This document shows, in pieces, positions 17,183 through 25,835 of a stretch of 64,000 nt of DNA. The stretch is from Actinomadura sp. NBRC 104425 (GTDB lineage Bacteria; Actinomycetota; Actinomycetes; Streptosporangiales; Streptosporangiaceae). Position numbers and translations under genes: made by a program. The notes under the pieces were generated by a model. It was not told the DNA's origin and ran no database searches. It was given only the letters and a program-made list of their open reading frames with translations. Location of the stretch: NCBI RefSeq assembly GCF_030269545.1, contig NZ_BSTN01000006.1, positions 78,624 to 142,623 on the forward strand, read 5' to 3'. Within the stretch, counting starts at the first letter, position 1; every line of letters begins with the position of its first letter.

Positions 17183-17629
17183 ATGTCCCAGCGTGCACAC
17201 CGACGCACGGTGCCGATTCTTCTCACCGGCGTACTGATGTTCGCGGCCGTCGGCTGCGGCTCCTCCGAGGAGACCAGACCCATGACGAAGTCATCCCCGC
17301 AATCGATTCCCGCCGCCAGGCTCAGCCCGCCGGCCAACCCGCAGAAGGAGACGAACACGCTCGCACGCGGCACCACCAGCTGGGTCGGCGGGCTGCGCCT
17401 GGGCGTCGCCAGCGCCCAGAGCGACTCGGGGACCGTCGTCGTCCTCGACGGGTACGGCGTGCCCCGCGAGAACAACTGGCGGGTGACGGGCAAGGCCGGG
17501 CACAGCGAAAAGCTCGCCAACGGCTACACGATCAGCATCGACAAGGTCGTCAACGCCAAGAAGCTCGAGAAGGGCATGATCGGCTCCGGTGGGGGGTCCG
17601 TGACCGTCACCGTCACGCCGCCGAAGTAG
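17183..17629 (+). CDS. Small lipoprotein, possible partner of the calpain-like protease
   Basis: A 148-residue protein. The signal has RRTVPILLTGVLMFAAVGCGSS, with lipobox AVGC at residues 22-25, so it is predicted to be anchored on the outer face of the membrane. The mature part is Pro/Ser-rich at first, then a compact beta-type stretch from about residue 65 (TSWVGGLRLGVASAQSDSG, then GYTISIDKVV and SVTVTVTPPK). GGAAGGA at 17170-17176 is the ribosome site. It starts 12 nt after the protease stop, so co-transcription is likely. I do not recognise the family. An inhibitor, immunity or substrate role is only an inference from the gene pair. Confidence 0.75.
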   Translation: MSQRAHRRTVPILLTGVLMFAAVGCGSSEETRPMTKSSPQSIPAARLSPPANPQKETNTLARGTTSWVGGLRLGVASAQSDSGTVVVLDGYGVPRENNWRVTGKAGHSEKLANGYTISIDKVVNAKKLEKGMIGSGGGSVTVTVTPPK

Positions 17630-17683
17630 TCCCGCTCCGGCGGCCTTGACCGCACCGCCACGCCCTGCTCCTTCCGCAAGGAG

Positions 17684-17724
17684 GCCGCCTCGTCCCCGTC
17701 CGCCGCGACGGGGGACGAGGCGGC
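17684..17724 (+). terminator. Strong terminator hairpin after the calpain-lipoprotein pair
   Basis: A perfect 14-bp stem, GCCGCCTCGTCCCC (17684-17697) with GGGGACGAGGCGGC (17711-17724), and a 13-nt loop that can itself pair (GTC/GAC). It separates the pair from the kinase gene. Confidence 0.85.
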
Positions 17725-17760
17725 GCCGTACCGGTCCATGTGACGGGTGGCGTACATCGT

Positions 17761-17790
17761 CTGTCACATAGCGGAGCGCCCGGTTACGGT
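17761..17790 (+). promoter_or_regulatory. Promoter of the repeat-bearing kinase, leaderless
   Basis: CTGTCA (17761-17766), 18 nt, then TACGGT (17785-17790), then 6 nt to ATG 17797. This is a standard sigma-70-like spacing, with no room for a Shine-Dalgarno. Confidence 0.55.
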
Positions 17791-17796
17791 GATCGC

Positions 17797-20016
17797 ATGA
17801 GAGCTGGGGACCTGCTGGCGGACCGTTACCGGCTGGAGCGGCTGCGGGGCCGCGGCGGGATGGGCGAGGTGTGGGAGGGCTTCGACCAGCGCCTGCGCCG
17901 CCGGGTGGCGGTCAAGGTGCTGTCGGCCGACCTGCTCGCCGACCCGAGAGCCGCCGACCAGGTGCTGGCGCGGTTCCACCGGGAGGGCGAGGCGGCCGCG
18001 CGGCTGAGCCAGCGCAACATCGCCGCCGTCCACGACCTGGGCGAACACCCAGACGACGGCACCGGGCGGACCCGCCCGTTCCTGGTGCTGGAGTACCTCG
18101 ACGGCCGCGACCTCGACACCGTTCTGCAAGAACACCCCGGCGGGCTCGCGGTGGAACAGGCCGTCGAGTACGGAGTGCAGATCTGCGAGGGCCTGGCCGT
18201 CGCGCACGCCGCGGGGATCGTGCACCGCGACATCAAGCCCGCCAACCTGATGGTCCTGGACGACGGCACCGTCAAGATCTGCGACTTCGGCATCGCCCGC
18301 CTCCAGGACGCCACCGCGGGCCTGACCCGGGAGGGGTTTCAACCGGGCACCCCCGCCTACATGGCGCCCGAGCAGCTCGACGGCGGACCGGTCGACCACC
18401 GCGCCGACCTGTACGCCCTGGGCGCCACCCTGTACCACCTGCTCACCGGCCGCACCGTCTTCCCCGCCGACAACCTGCGCGCCCTCATCGCGATGCACCT
18501 GACCAAGACCCCCGAGCCGCCCAGCACCCACCGCCCGGACATTCCCCACCACATCGACACCGCCATCACCGCGCTCCTCGCCAAAGACCCCGCCCAACGC
18601 CCCGCCTCAGCCGAGCAAGCGGCGACCAGCCTGACAACCGCCCCCACCCCGCCGAAACCCCACCTGGCCGAGGCCCAACGCATCGCGCTATCCATCACCG
18701 ACTCCTTCCACCAGATGGACGCGTTGCTGGAGATCGTGCGCGCGGTGATCGTGCACGACCCGGAGGAAGCCGAACGCATCGTTCGATCCGCCCCCGATCC
18801 CGCCCGGCTGTGGGCGTTAAGGCATGTCGCGAAGGTGGTGGCGGCGCACGATCCGGCAAGGGCCGCGCGCATCGCCCGCCTCCTCACCGACCCTGACCAG
18901 CAAGCACGGGCATTGAGCGACGTCGCGAAGGTGGTGGCGGCGCACGATCCGGCGAGCGCTCATCCCCTGCTGGTCCAAGCCGAACACCTCGCCCGTTCCC
19001 TCACCGCCCCCGACAGGCAGGCGGCGGTGTTGGCAGAGGTCGCGGATGCGGTCGCCGTACAGGACCCGGCCGCCGCCCGAACCCTACTGGCCCAGGCCGA
19101 ACGCATCGCCCACTCCACTACCGACCCAGACGACCGGGCACGGACGCTGAACATCGTCGCGACAACGGTCGCCAAGCATGACCCGGCCGAAGCCGAACGC
19201 ATCGCCCGCTCCATCATCGACCTCCGCTTCCAGATGTGGGTGTTGAGGGATGTCGCGGCAATGGCCGCCACGCACGACCCGGCAGAGGCCGAGCGCATCG
19301 CCCGCTCCATCACAGACCTCGACGAGCAGGCAACGGCGCTGACGAAAATCGCGGACACCGTAGCCGCACACGACCCGGTCGGTGCCCGGAACCTAGTGGC
19401 GAAGGCCGAGCGTATCGTCCGCTCCATCGCTGACCCCAAAGACCGGGCACAAGCGTTGAGCGACGTGGCGAAGGCGGTCGCCGAACACGATGCGGCCGAA
19501 GCCGAACGCATCGCCCGCTCGATCGCCGAGCCCTACGACCAGGCGCAGGCGTTGAAAAAGGTCGCAGAAGCGGTGGCCTCCCGTGATCCCGCCGACGCCG
19601 AACGCATCGCCCGCTCCATCCCCCGCGCCGGCTTCTTTCACAAGATGGCGTTGAGGAACGTCGCGGCGGCGGTGGCCGCGCACGACCCGGCGGAGGCCGA
19701 GCGCATCGCACGCTCCATTACCCATCCCGACTACCAGGCAACGGCGCTGACGAAAATCGCGGGTGCCGTGGCCGCACACGATCCGGTGCGCGCCCAGAGC
19801 CTGCTGGCTGAGGCCCAACGCATCGCACGCTCCGCCCTCGACCCCGACGATCACTCGTGGGCGCTGGCGAAGATCGCGGGTGCGGTGGCCGCGCACAATC
19901 CGGCCGGTGCCCAGAACCTGCTGGCCCAAGCCGAACGCATCGCCCGCTCGATCACCGAACAACGCAGGCAGGACTGGGCGTTGCGGGACGTCGCAATAGC
20001 GGTGGCGGGCGGTTAG
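17797..20016 (+). CDS. Ser/Thr protein kinase with C-terminal helical repeats
   Basis: A 739-residue protein. Residues about 10-275 form a Hanks-type kinase: glycine loop GRGGMGEV, catalytic Lys in VAVKVL, HRDIKPANLM with catalytic Asp, DFG and GTPAYMAPEQ. There is no membrane span and no PASTA or other sensor domain, unlike PknB-type kinases. From about residue 290 to the end are about twelve tandem helical repeats of the form VAxAVAAHDPAEAERIARSI. Units come in two lengths, 32 residues and 39 residues; the long form has an extra LLAQ-type turn. The repeats are predicted to build a superhelical protein-binding surface like TPR. The start ATG 17797 lies 6 nt after a -10 box. No phosphatase, FHA or substrate gene is adjacent. 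Confidence 0.88.
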   Translation: MRAGDLLADRYRLERLRGRGGMGEVWEGFDQRLRRRVAVKVLSADLLADPRAADQVLARFHREGEAAARLSQRNIAAVHDLGEHPDDGTGRTRPFLVLEYLDGRDLDTVLQEHPGGLAVEQAVEYGVQICEGLAVAHAAGIVHRDIKPANLMVLDDGTVKICDFGIARLQDATAGLTREGFQPGTPAYMAPEQLDGGPVDHRADLYALGATLYHLLTGRTVFPADNLRALIAMHLTKTPEPPSTHRPDIPHHIDTAITALLAKDPAQRPASAEQAATSLTTAPTPPKPHLAEAQRIALSITDSFHQMDALLEIVRAVIVHDPEEAERIVRSAPDPARLWALRHVAKVVAAHDPARAARIARLLTDPDQQARALSDVAKVVAAHDPASAHPLLVQAEHLARSLTAPDRQAAVLAEVADAVAVQDPAAARTLLAQAERIAHSTTDPDDRARTLNIVATTVAKHDPAEAERIARSIIDLRFQMWVLRDVAAMAATHDPAEAERIARSITDLDEQATALTKIADTVAAHDPVGARNLVAKAERIVRSIADPKDRAQALSDVAKAVAEHDAAEAERIARSIAEPYDQAQALKKVAEAVASRDPADAERIARSIPRAGFFHKMALRNVAAAVAAHDPAEAERIARSITHPDYQATALTKIAGAVAAHDPVRAQSLLAEAQRIARSALDPDDHSWALAKIAGAVAAHNPAGAQNLLAQAERIARSITEQRRQDWALRDVAIAVAGG

Positions 20017-20025
20017 GGGTTCGGA

Positions 20026-20054
20026 GGGCGCGGCACGCCGTTGTGCGGGCGCCC
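20026..20054. terminator. Hairpin between converging kinase and M16 genes
   Basis: GGGCGC (20026-20031) pairs with GCGCCC (20049-20054), with an inner GCAC/GTGC stem and a small loop. Placed between two converging stop codons, it can serve both strands. Confidence 0.6.
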
Positions 20055-20070
20055 CCGGAAGCGGCGCGGG

Positions 20071-22524
20071 TCAGCGGATGCCGACGGCGCGGCGGGCCTC
20101 CTTGTAGGCGCGGGCGGGGCGGGGCCAGTAGCCCCAAGGCAGTCCGTCGGTGAGGGTCTTGCCCGCCTGGGAGAGGTGATGGCGGGCCCGGTCGTAGTCG
20201 CCCGCGTAATAAAACGCGGCGCCGAACAGGTGGTGGGCCTCGCGGGTGCGGGGGTGCTCCGCCATATGGGTCAGCCACTTGTCGGCCGCCGCGCCCAGGG
20301 CGGCGTGAGTTTCGGGACGGGAAGAAAGGTACGCTTCCACGCCGCCCTCGGACCCGATGCCGTTCTCCAGAAGGGCGACGGGCAGCATTGCCGTCAGCGG
20401 GTCGCCCGGTTTGGCGGCCTCGACCGTCGATTCGGCGAATTCGAGGACTTCGGCGTCCGAGCCCCACCACTTGTCGCACAATGCCTGCGCCCGTGTGTAG
20501 TGGCCGCAGTACAGGCCGTCATGCCGGTCCTTCAGTTCCCGCCAGATCCGGTCGAGTTCCAACCGGCCCAGTTGGAGGCCCATGGCGTGCCATTGCAGGC
20601 AGTCCCAGGGAACCGGGTCCTCGGGCAGCAGTTCGGCGGCGCGGTACAGCGGTTCTCCGGCGCCCGCGAGGATCAGCCAGAACTGGGCGAACTGTTCATC
20701 CGGAACGTCGTCGGCTCGGGCGCTGCCGCGGACGTTCCAGGCCTCGCGGATGAGCGTGCCGCCCAGCCACAGATGGACGTCCGGGTCGTCCGGCCGGGCG
20801 GCGGCCAGGGTGTCGAGCCGGTCGCTGTGGCCGGCCGCGGCCCGGGAGAGCCGGTCGAGATAGAAACCGCGAAGTTCGGGCAGCGGCCGCGAGCGCGACA
20901 GCAGCTCCAGGCCCGCGTCGAGCCTGCCGGAGCCGACCTGGGGCAGCACGGCGGCGAGGCCGGGGTCGTCCCAGGCCGTGCCGCTGCGCAGGCCGAAAGG
21001 CAGGCGGAAACGCGGCCCGCTGCGGCGCCTGCCGGGCTTCGGGGGCGCGGCGGCGGTCTCGGGACGCTCGGGGATGTCCTCGTCGGAGCGGGCCGGCATG
21101 GGGACGACCCGGTCGGCGGGGGCCATCCGGTCGATCCGCGCGGGCAGGTCGTCGGCGCCGATCCACCGGTTCGGTTCGATGTGGACGGTGATGCCGTCCA
21201 GCCCGATGAGGGCGCGGGCGCCGTCCGGCCAGGCGAGGACGGCGGCGCAGGAGTCGTAGCGGACGGTCCCCAGGTTCGGCCCGGTCATGCTGGTCACGCC
21301 GGTGGGGCCGACGATGAGGTGCAGGTGGCCCGCCTCGGGGTCGGCGCGGGTGAAGCTCTGCCCGCGCACCGCCACGACCGAGCAGCCGGGCGCCGGGACG
21401 TAGCGGTCGACGTGGGGTTCCTGGCCGTCGGGGACCATCAGCAGAGCCGAATCGCGCACGGTGCGCGCCACCTCCTGCACGTCGCCTGGCGTCAGCTCGT
21501 CCAGGTGGCGCAGGATCTCCTCGTACGTGCGGTCCGGGGCGCCCATCAGCTCGTTCCAGCAGGACGACATCGTCAGCGCGCCCGCTGCCTCGGGCTGGTC
21601 CAGGCGTGCGCGGTGGATCGACACCGCCTCCCGCAGTTCGGCGTCCGGCACGGGCTCGTCGGCGATCCGCTCGATCTCATCGACGAACTCTCGGGTCAGC
21701 CGGGGGTGGGACTCGGCGAGCCCGTCGGCGAACGCGACGATGTGGGCCATCTCCCCATCGCGGGGCGCGTAGCCGACCTGCGCGCTGTAGCTGAGCGCGT
21801 CGTCGAGCCGCAGCGCCTTGAGCAGCCGCCGCTGCAGCAGCGTGGCGAACACGTTGCCGGCGGTTGCGCGGGGCACGACCGCGCTGAGGCCGACGCCGTT
21901 GACCTGCGAGTTGAAGTAGGCGGGGGTCTGCGGCAGAGCGCTGGTCGGTGCGGGCGGGGGCATGCGTTCGCCGTCGGGCAGGTCCAGGCGCAACCCGGCT
22001 GGCGGCGGGCCGCCGACGACGGCCAAGGCGGCGTTGGCGCGAGTGAACCAGCGGGCGGCCCACGCGGTGACGTCCTCGCCGGTGTGGGCGGGCAGCCCGA
22101 GCTCGTCATAGCCCTGCAGGCCGTAGCCGGCGGCGCCGTACCGCCACAGCAGCAGCCGGCCGGCGACCCCCGGGGAGCGGCCGGCGGCCTCGGTCCGCAG
22201 GATCTGCTTCTCCGCCTCCAGCCGGTCGAGCGGGGGTTCGCGCAGGGCACCGCAGACGGTGCGCAGGAAACGGACCACCTCGTCGCCGTCGCCTTCGGTG
22301 AAGAACGCCGTCGTCACCGAATCGACGGTGCCGTTGTAGTGGTGTTCGGGCTGGCCTACGCGGTGCAGCGCCAGATGCTCCACCAGATGGGTGATTCCGC
22401 TGCGCGCAAGCGTTTCGTCGGACTGGCCGACACGGAACAGCAGGGCGACGCGATAGCCGTCGGTGTTGCCCCCGGAAGCCCAGAAGGTCGGCACCCCGTC
22501 GATTTCCGTCCGCGTGACCTTCAC
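20071..22524 (-). CDS. M16-family metallopeptidase-like protein fused to a DUF4034-like region
   Basis: An 817-residue protein. Residues about 1-400 are an M16 (insulinase/pitrilysin) unit: HLVEH at residues about 46-50 is the inverted zinc motif HxxEH, and the downstream EKQILRTEAAGR supplies the third ligand Glu. The usual second non-catalytic M16 half follows in shortened form. A linker of about 60 residues rich in Pro and Arg (PKPGRRRSG) precedes a helical 300-residue C-terminus. In it, ALCDKWWGSDAEVLEFAEST resembles DUF4034 proteins, followed by TPR-like helices. There is no signal peptide, so it is probably cytoplasmic. GTG 22524 has GGGGAGGA upstream; a TATGAT -10 box is 30 nt further up. 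The combination is unusual; the target is unknown. Confidence 0.8.
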   Translation of the reverse strand: MKVTRTEIDGVPTFWASGGNTDGYRVALLFRVGQSDETLARSGITHLVEHLALHRVGQPEHHYNGTVDSVTTAFFTEGDGDEVVRFLRTVCGALREPPLDRLEAEKQILRTEAAGRSPGVAGRLLLWRYGAAGYGLQGYDELGLPAHTGEDVTAWAARWFTRANAALAVVGGPPPAGLRLDLPDGERMPPPAPTSALPQTPAYFNSQVNGVGLSAVVPRATAGNVFATLLQRRLLKALRLDDALSYSAQVGYAPRDGEMAHIVAFADGLAESHPRLTREFVDEIERIADEPVPDAELREAVSIHRARLDQPEAAGALTMSSCWNELMGAPDRTYEEILRHLDELTPGDVQEVARTVRDSALLMVPDGQEPHVDRYVPAPGCSVVAVRGQSFTRADPEAGHLHLIVGPTGVTSMTGPNLGTVRYDSCAAVLAWPDGARALIGLDGITVHIEPNRWIGADDLPARIDRMAPADRVVPMPARSDEDIPERPETAAAPPKPGRRRSGPRFRLPFGLRSGTAWDDPGLAAVLPQVGSGRLDAGLELLSRSRPLPELRGFYLDRLSRAAAGHSDRLDTLAAARPDDPDVHLWLGGTLIREAWNVRGSARADDVPDEQFAQFWLILAGAGEPLYRAAELLPEDPVPWDCLQWHAMGLQLGRLELDRIWRELKDRHDGLYCGHYTRAQALCDKWWGSDAEVLEFAESTVEAAKPGDPLTAMLPVALLENGIGSEGGVEAYLSSRPETHAALGAAADKWLTHMAEHPRTREAHHLFGAAFYYAGDYDRARHHLSQAGKTLTDGLPWGYWPRPARAYKEARRAVGIR

Positions 22525-22553
22525 GCAGTCCTCCCCGTTTCTCAGGTCGCGTC

Positions 22554-22559
22554 ATCATA
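22554..22559 (-). promoter_or_regulatory. -10 box upstream of the M16-DUF4034 gene
   Basis: TATGAT, a near-consensus hexamer on the minus strand, lies about 30 nt before GTG 22524. The Shine-Dalgarno GGGGAGGA lies between. No clear -35 box. Confidence 0.5.
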
Positions 22560-22813
22560 CGATCCCGACGCGCCGGAAACGACGGAAAATCGGCGCTGCG
22601 GACCGCGTCCGGACACCGTTGCCGGTTTTATCCGCATAACATCGGTTGGACGCCCGCAATTGTGTTCGCGGCGGTACTGCTCGTCATCGGGGACGGGTGC
22701 GACGCGCGGCGATGCCCGCTGGAACCGCCACGTCCGCAATGGCGCGCAGGGACCGAAAACGGCGGGCGGCGGTTTTCGGCGGCACGGCCCGCGAGATGCG
22801 CCGGCGCGGCCCG

Positions 22814-24091
22814 TCAGGCGATGCGGTCGATGACGAGCGGCAGCAGGTCGGGGGTGGCGTCGGCGGCCACCTCGACGGCGCCGTCCAGGGCCTCCAGGGC
22901 GCGGGGGATGCGGTCCGGGTCGTCGGTGTGGAGGGTGAGCAGGGGCCGGCCGGCGGTGACGCGGTCGCCCGGCTTGGCGTGGCAGACGACCCCTGCGGCG
23001 GCCGAGACCGGGTCCTCCTTGCGGGCGCGGCCCGCGCCGAGGCGCCAGGCCGCCACGCCGACCGCATAGGCGTCCAGGCGGGTCAGGACCCCCGTGGCGG
23101 GCGCCGCGACGTCGTGGGTCTCCTCGGCCGACGGCAGCGGCGCGTCGGGGTCGCCGCCCTGGGCGGAGACCATGCGGCGCCACACGTCCATGGCCGAGCC
23201 GTCGGCGAGCGCGTCGGCCGGGTCCTTGGCGGACGAAAGGCCCGCGGCCGTCAGCATCTCCCGGGCCAGCGTCACGGTCAGCTCGACGACGTCGGACGGG
23301 CCGCCGCCCGCGAGCACCTCGACCGACTCGGCGACCTCGACGGCGTTGCCGACCGCCCGGCCGAGCGGCCGGTCCATCGCGGTGAGCAGCGCCACGGTGC
23401 GCACGCCGTGGTCGGCGCCGATGCCCACCATGGTCTCGGCCAGTTCCCGGGCCTGCCCGATGGTCTTCATGAACGCGCCCGAGCCGACCTTGACGTCCAG
23501 CACCAGGGCCCCGGTGCCCTCGGCGATCTTCTTGGACATGATCGACGAGGCGATCAGCGGGATCGACTCGACGGTGCCGGTCACATCGCGCAGCGCGTAC
23601 AGGCGGCGGTCGGCGGGCGCCAGGCCCGAGCCCGCCGCGCACACCACGGCCCCGGTGTCGGCCAGCACCGCGAGCATCTCCTCGGGCGTCAGCGACGCCC
23701 GCCAGCCGGGGATCGACTCCAGCTTGTCCAGTGTGCCGCCGGTGTGGCCGAGACCCCGGCCCGACAGCTGCGGGACGGCCGCGCCGCACGCCGCCACCAG
23801 CGGCGCCAGCGGCAGGGTGATCTTGTCGCCGACGCCGCCGGTGGAGTGCTTGTCGGTGGTGGGCCGGTCCAGCCGCGACCAGTCCATCCGCTCCCCGGAG
23901 CGGATCATCGCCTCGGTCCAGCGGGCCACCTCGGCCCGGGTCATGCCGTTGAGCAGGACGGCCATGGCCAGCGCCGCCATCTGCTCCTCGGCGACGACGC
24001 CGCGGGTGTAGGCGTCGATCACCCAGTCGATCTGCTCGGGGGTCAGCGTGCCGCTGTCCCGCTTGGTGCGGATGACGTCGATCGCGTCCAC
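22814..24091 (-). CDS. deoA: Thymidine phosphorylase
   Basis: A 425-residue enzyme that splits (deoxy)thymidine or related pyrimidine nucleosides with phosphate. The family signature SGRGLGHTGGTLDKLESIPG is present at about residue 110, with DKHSTGGVGDK (phosphate loop) at about 81-91 and a glycine-rich KVGSGAFMK at about 190. The length is normal. GTG 24091 lies 27 nt after the cytidine deaminase stop, with GAAGGAG about 9 nt upstream. It is the last gene of the nucleoside uptake operon: cytidine deaminase makes uridine, which this enzyme family may accept weakly; deoxyuridine is the usual route. Gene order add/deoA/cdd is known from mycobacteria as I recall it, but here deoA and add are far apart. 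Confidence 0.93.
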   Translation of the reverse strand: MDAIDVIRTKRDSGTLTPEQIDWVIDAYTRGVVAEEQMAALAMAVLLNGMTRAEVARWTEAMIRSGERMDWSRLDRPTTDKHSTGGVGDKITLPLAPLVAACGAAVPQLSGRGLGHTGGTLDKLESIPGWRASLTPEEMLAVLADTGAVVCAAGSGLAPADRRLYALRDVTGTVESIPLIASSIMSKKIAEGTGALVLDVKVGSGAFMKTIGQARELAETMVGIGADHGVRTVALLTAMDRPLGRAVGNAVEVAESVEVLAGGGPSDVVELTVTLAREMLTAAGLSSAKDPADALADGSAMDVWRRMVSAQGGDPDAPLPSAEETHDVAAPATGVLTRLDAYAVGVAAWRLGAGRARKEDPVSAAAGVVCHAKPGDRVTAGRPLLTLHTDDPDRIPRALEALDGAVEVAADATPDLLPLVIDRIA

Positions 24092-24117
24092 GTCGGTGGG
24101 CTCCTTCGCGGAGGTTC

Positions 24118-24519
24118 TCAGGAGGTCAGGTCGTCGGGGCCGAACGCGTCGGGCAGCACCTCCGCCAGAGGGCGCACGCCGCGCTTGGTCTCCAGCAGCA
24201 TGCCCGGGCCGCCGTGCTCCCACAGCAGCTGGCGGCAGCGGCCGCACGGCATCAGCGGCTCGCCGTCGCCGCCGACCACCGCCACCGCCACCAGGCGGGG
24301 ACGGCCGGTCGCGCCCGGCCCGAACAGGGCGCCGACGAGGCTGCACTCGGCGCACAGGCCCACGCCGTAGGAGGCGTTCTCCACGTTGCAGCCGGTGACC
24401 ACGCGGCCGTCGTCCACCAGCGCGGCCGCGCCGACCGGGAAGTTCGAGTACGGCGCGTACGCGCGCCGCATCGCCTCGCGGGCGGCGGTCCGCAGTGCCT
24501 CCCAGTCGATGTCGCTCAC
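24118..24519 (-). CDS. cdd: Cytidine deaminase
   Basis: A 133-residue enzyme that deaminates (deoxy)cytidine to (deoxy)uridine. It has FPVGAAALV and GCNVENASYG, the zinc/catalytic CAEC motif at residues about 54-57 and PCGRCRQ with two more Cys ligands. It is therefore the small tetrameric three-cysteine type. Its GTG overlaps the permease stop in a GTGA (24516-24519), so it is translated as part of the transporter operon. Confidence 0.95.
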   Translation of the reverse strand: MSDIDWEALRTAAREAMRRAYAPYSNFPVGAAALVDDGRVVTGCNVENASYGVGLCAECSLVGALFGPGATGRPRLVAVAVVGGDGEPLMPCGRCRQLLWEHGGPGMLLETKRGVRPLAEVLPDAFGPDDLTS

Positions 24520-25835
24520 CGGGCCTCCCCCTTGCGGTAGCGCAGGCCGTCCGCCGCGGGCATCCGCAGCCGCTGGGACGCCAGCGACAGCACCAGCAGC
24601 GTCGTGATGTGCGGGCTGTAGGTGACGATCTCCTTCGGCAGTTCGTCGGTGAGCAGGTACCACACCAGCAGCAGCACGCCGGCGAGGAACGCGGCGGCCG
24701 CCTGGTAGATCCGGCGGCGGCGGTGGTCGTCGCCCGTCTCCGCGGGCGTCGCCGGCGTGCGGCGCAGCGTCCACAGCCGCCAGGCGGCGAACGCGAACAG
24801 CGCCACCGCGACGACCAGCAGCAGGGAGTGCACCGCCCCGGTGGCGCCGCGCTGCTGGAGCGCGTCGGTGTAGCCGAACAGCCCGGTGCCGACCGCCAGC
24901 CCGCCGGGACGCCAATTCCCGAAGATCATGGCGGCCAGGCCGATGAAGCCGCGGCCTCCGGTCTGGTTCTCCTGGTACTGGTGCGTTCCCACCATGGCCA
25001 GGAACACACCGGCCAGCCCGGCCAGCGCACCAGAAACGGTGACCGCCACGTACTTCATCGTGTAGACGCGGACGCCGAGGGACTCGGCCGCGTACGGGTT
25101 CTCCCCGCACGACCGCAGCCGCAACCCGAACGCCGTGCGCCACAGCAGCACGTAGGTCAGCGGGATCAGGGCCAGCCCGATGATGGTCAGCGCGGACAGG
25201 TCGGTGGTCAGGCCGCGCACCAGCCCGGCCAGATCGGACAGCAAAAACCAGTGCCGGTCCTCCAGGTCGCGCAGCGGCCCGGCGACGCCCGGCACGCTGA
25301 CGGTCGGGAACTCCGGCAGCGGCGGCGACTGGGTGGCGCCGCCGCCCTCCTCGCCCAGGAAGAACATGGTGGACAGGTAGCGGGCCACCCCCGGCGCCAG
25401 GATGTTGATCGCCACGCCGGAGACGATGTGGTCCACGCCGAACGTGACGGTGGCCACGGCGTGCAGCAGCCCGCCGAGGGCGCCCATCAGCAGGCCCATC
25501 AGCAGCCCCAGCCAGGGGTTGCCGGAGAAGTAGGCGCCGAACGCCCCGCCCCACGTCCCGAAGATCATCATGCCTTCGAGGCCGATGTTGACCACGCCCG
25601 CCCGCTCGGACCACAGGCCGCCGAGCGCGGCCATGCCGATCGGCAGGCCCAGGGCCAGGGTGGTGCTCACCGTCCCCCCGGAGGTGATGGTGTTCTCCCC
25701 GGTGATGGCGCGCAGCACCACCAACACGCCGAACACGGCCGCGAGGGCCGCCAGGACCCGCACCAGCGGGCGGCGCGCCCGGCGGGCGGGCGCGGGCTCC
25801 GCCGCCGGCATCGCCTCGGCCAGGGTCGAGCTCAC
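24516..25835 (-). CDS. Nucleoside ABC transporter permease
   Basis: A 439-residue integral membrane permease of the BMP/nucleoside class (BPD_transp_2-type). It has an N-terminal basic lead of about 25 residues and roughly 9 to 10 hydrophobic spans. It contains SERAGVVNIGLEGMM, a conserved early loop seen in these permeases, and FGLRLRSCGENPYAAESLGV, the coupling-helix region contacting the ATPase. It overlaps the preceding permease stop by GTGA at 25832-25835 and the following deaminase start by another GTGA. It pairs with the second permease to form the membrane channel. Confidence 0.9.
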   Translation of the reverse strand: MSSTLAEAMPAAEPAPARRARRPLVRVLAALAAVFGVLVVLRAITGENTITSGGTVSTTLALGLPIGMAALGGLWSERAGVVNIGLEGMMIFGTWGGAFGAYFSGNPWLGLLMGLLMGALGGLLHAVATVTFGVDHIVSGVAINILAPGVARYLSTMFFLGEEGGGATQSPPLPEFPTVSVPGVAGPLRDLEDRHWFLLSDLAGLVRGLTTDLSALTIIGLALIPLTYVLLWRTAFGLRLRSCGENPYAAESLGVRVYTMKYVAVTVSGALAGLAGVFLAMVGTHQYQENQTGGRGFIGLAAMIFGNWRPGGLAVGTGLFGYTDALQQRGATGAVHSLLLVVAVALFAFAAWRLWTLRRTPATPAETGDDHRRRRIYQAAAAFLAGVLLLVWYLLTDELPKEIVTYSPHITTLLVLSLASQRLRMPAADGLRYRKGEAR

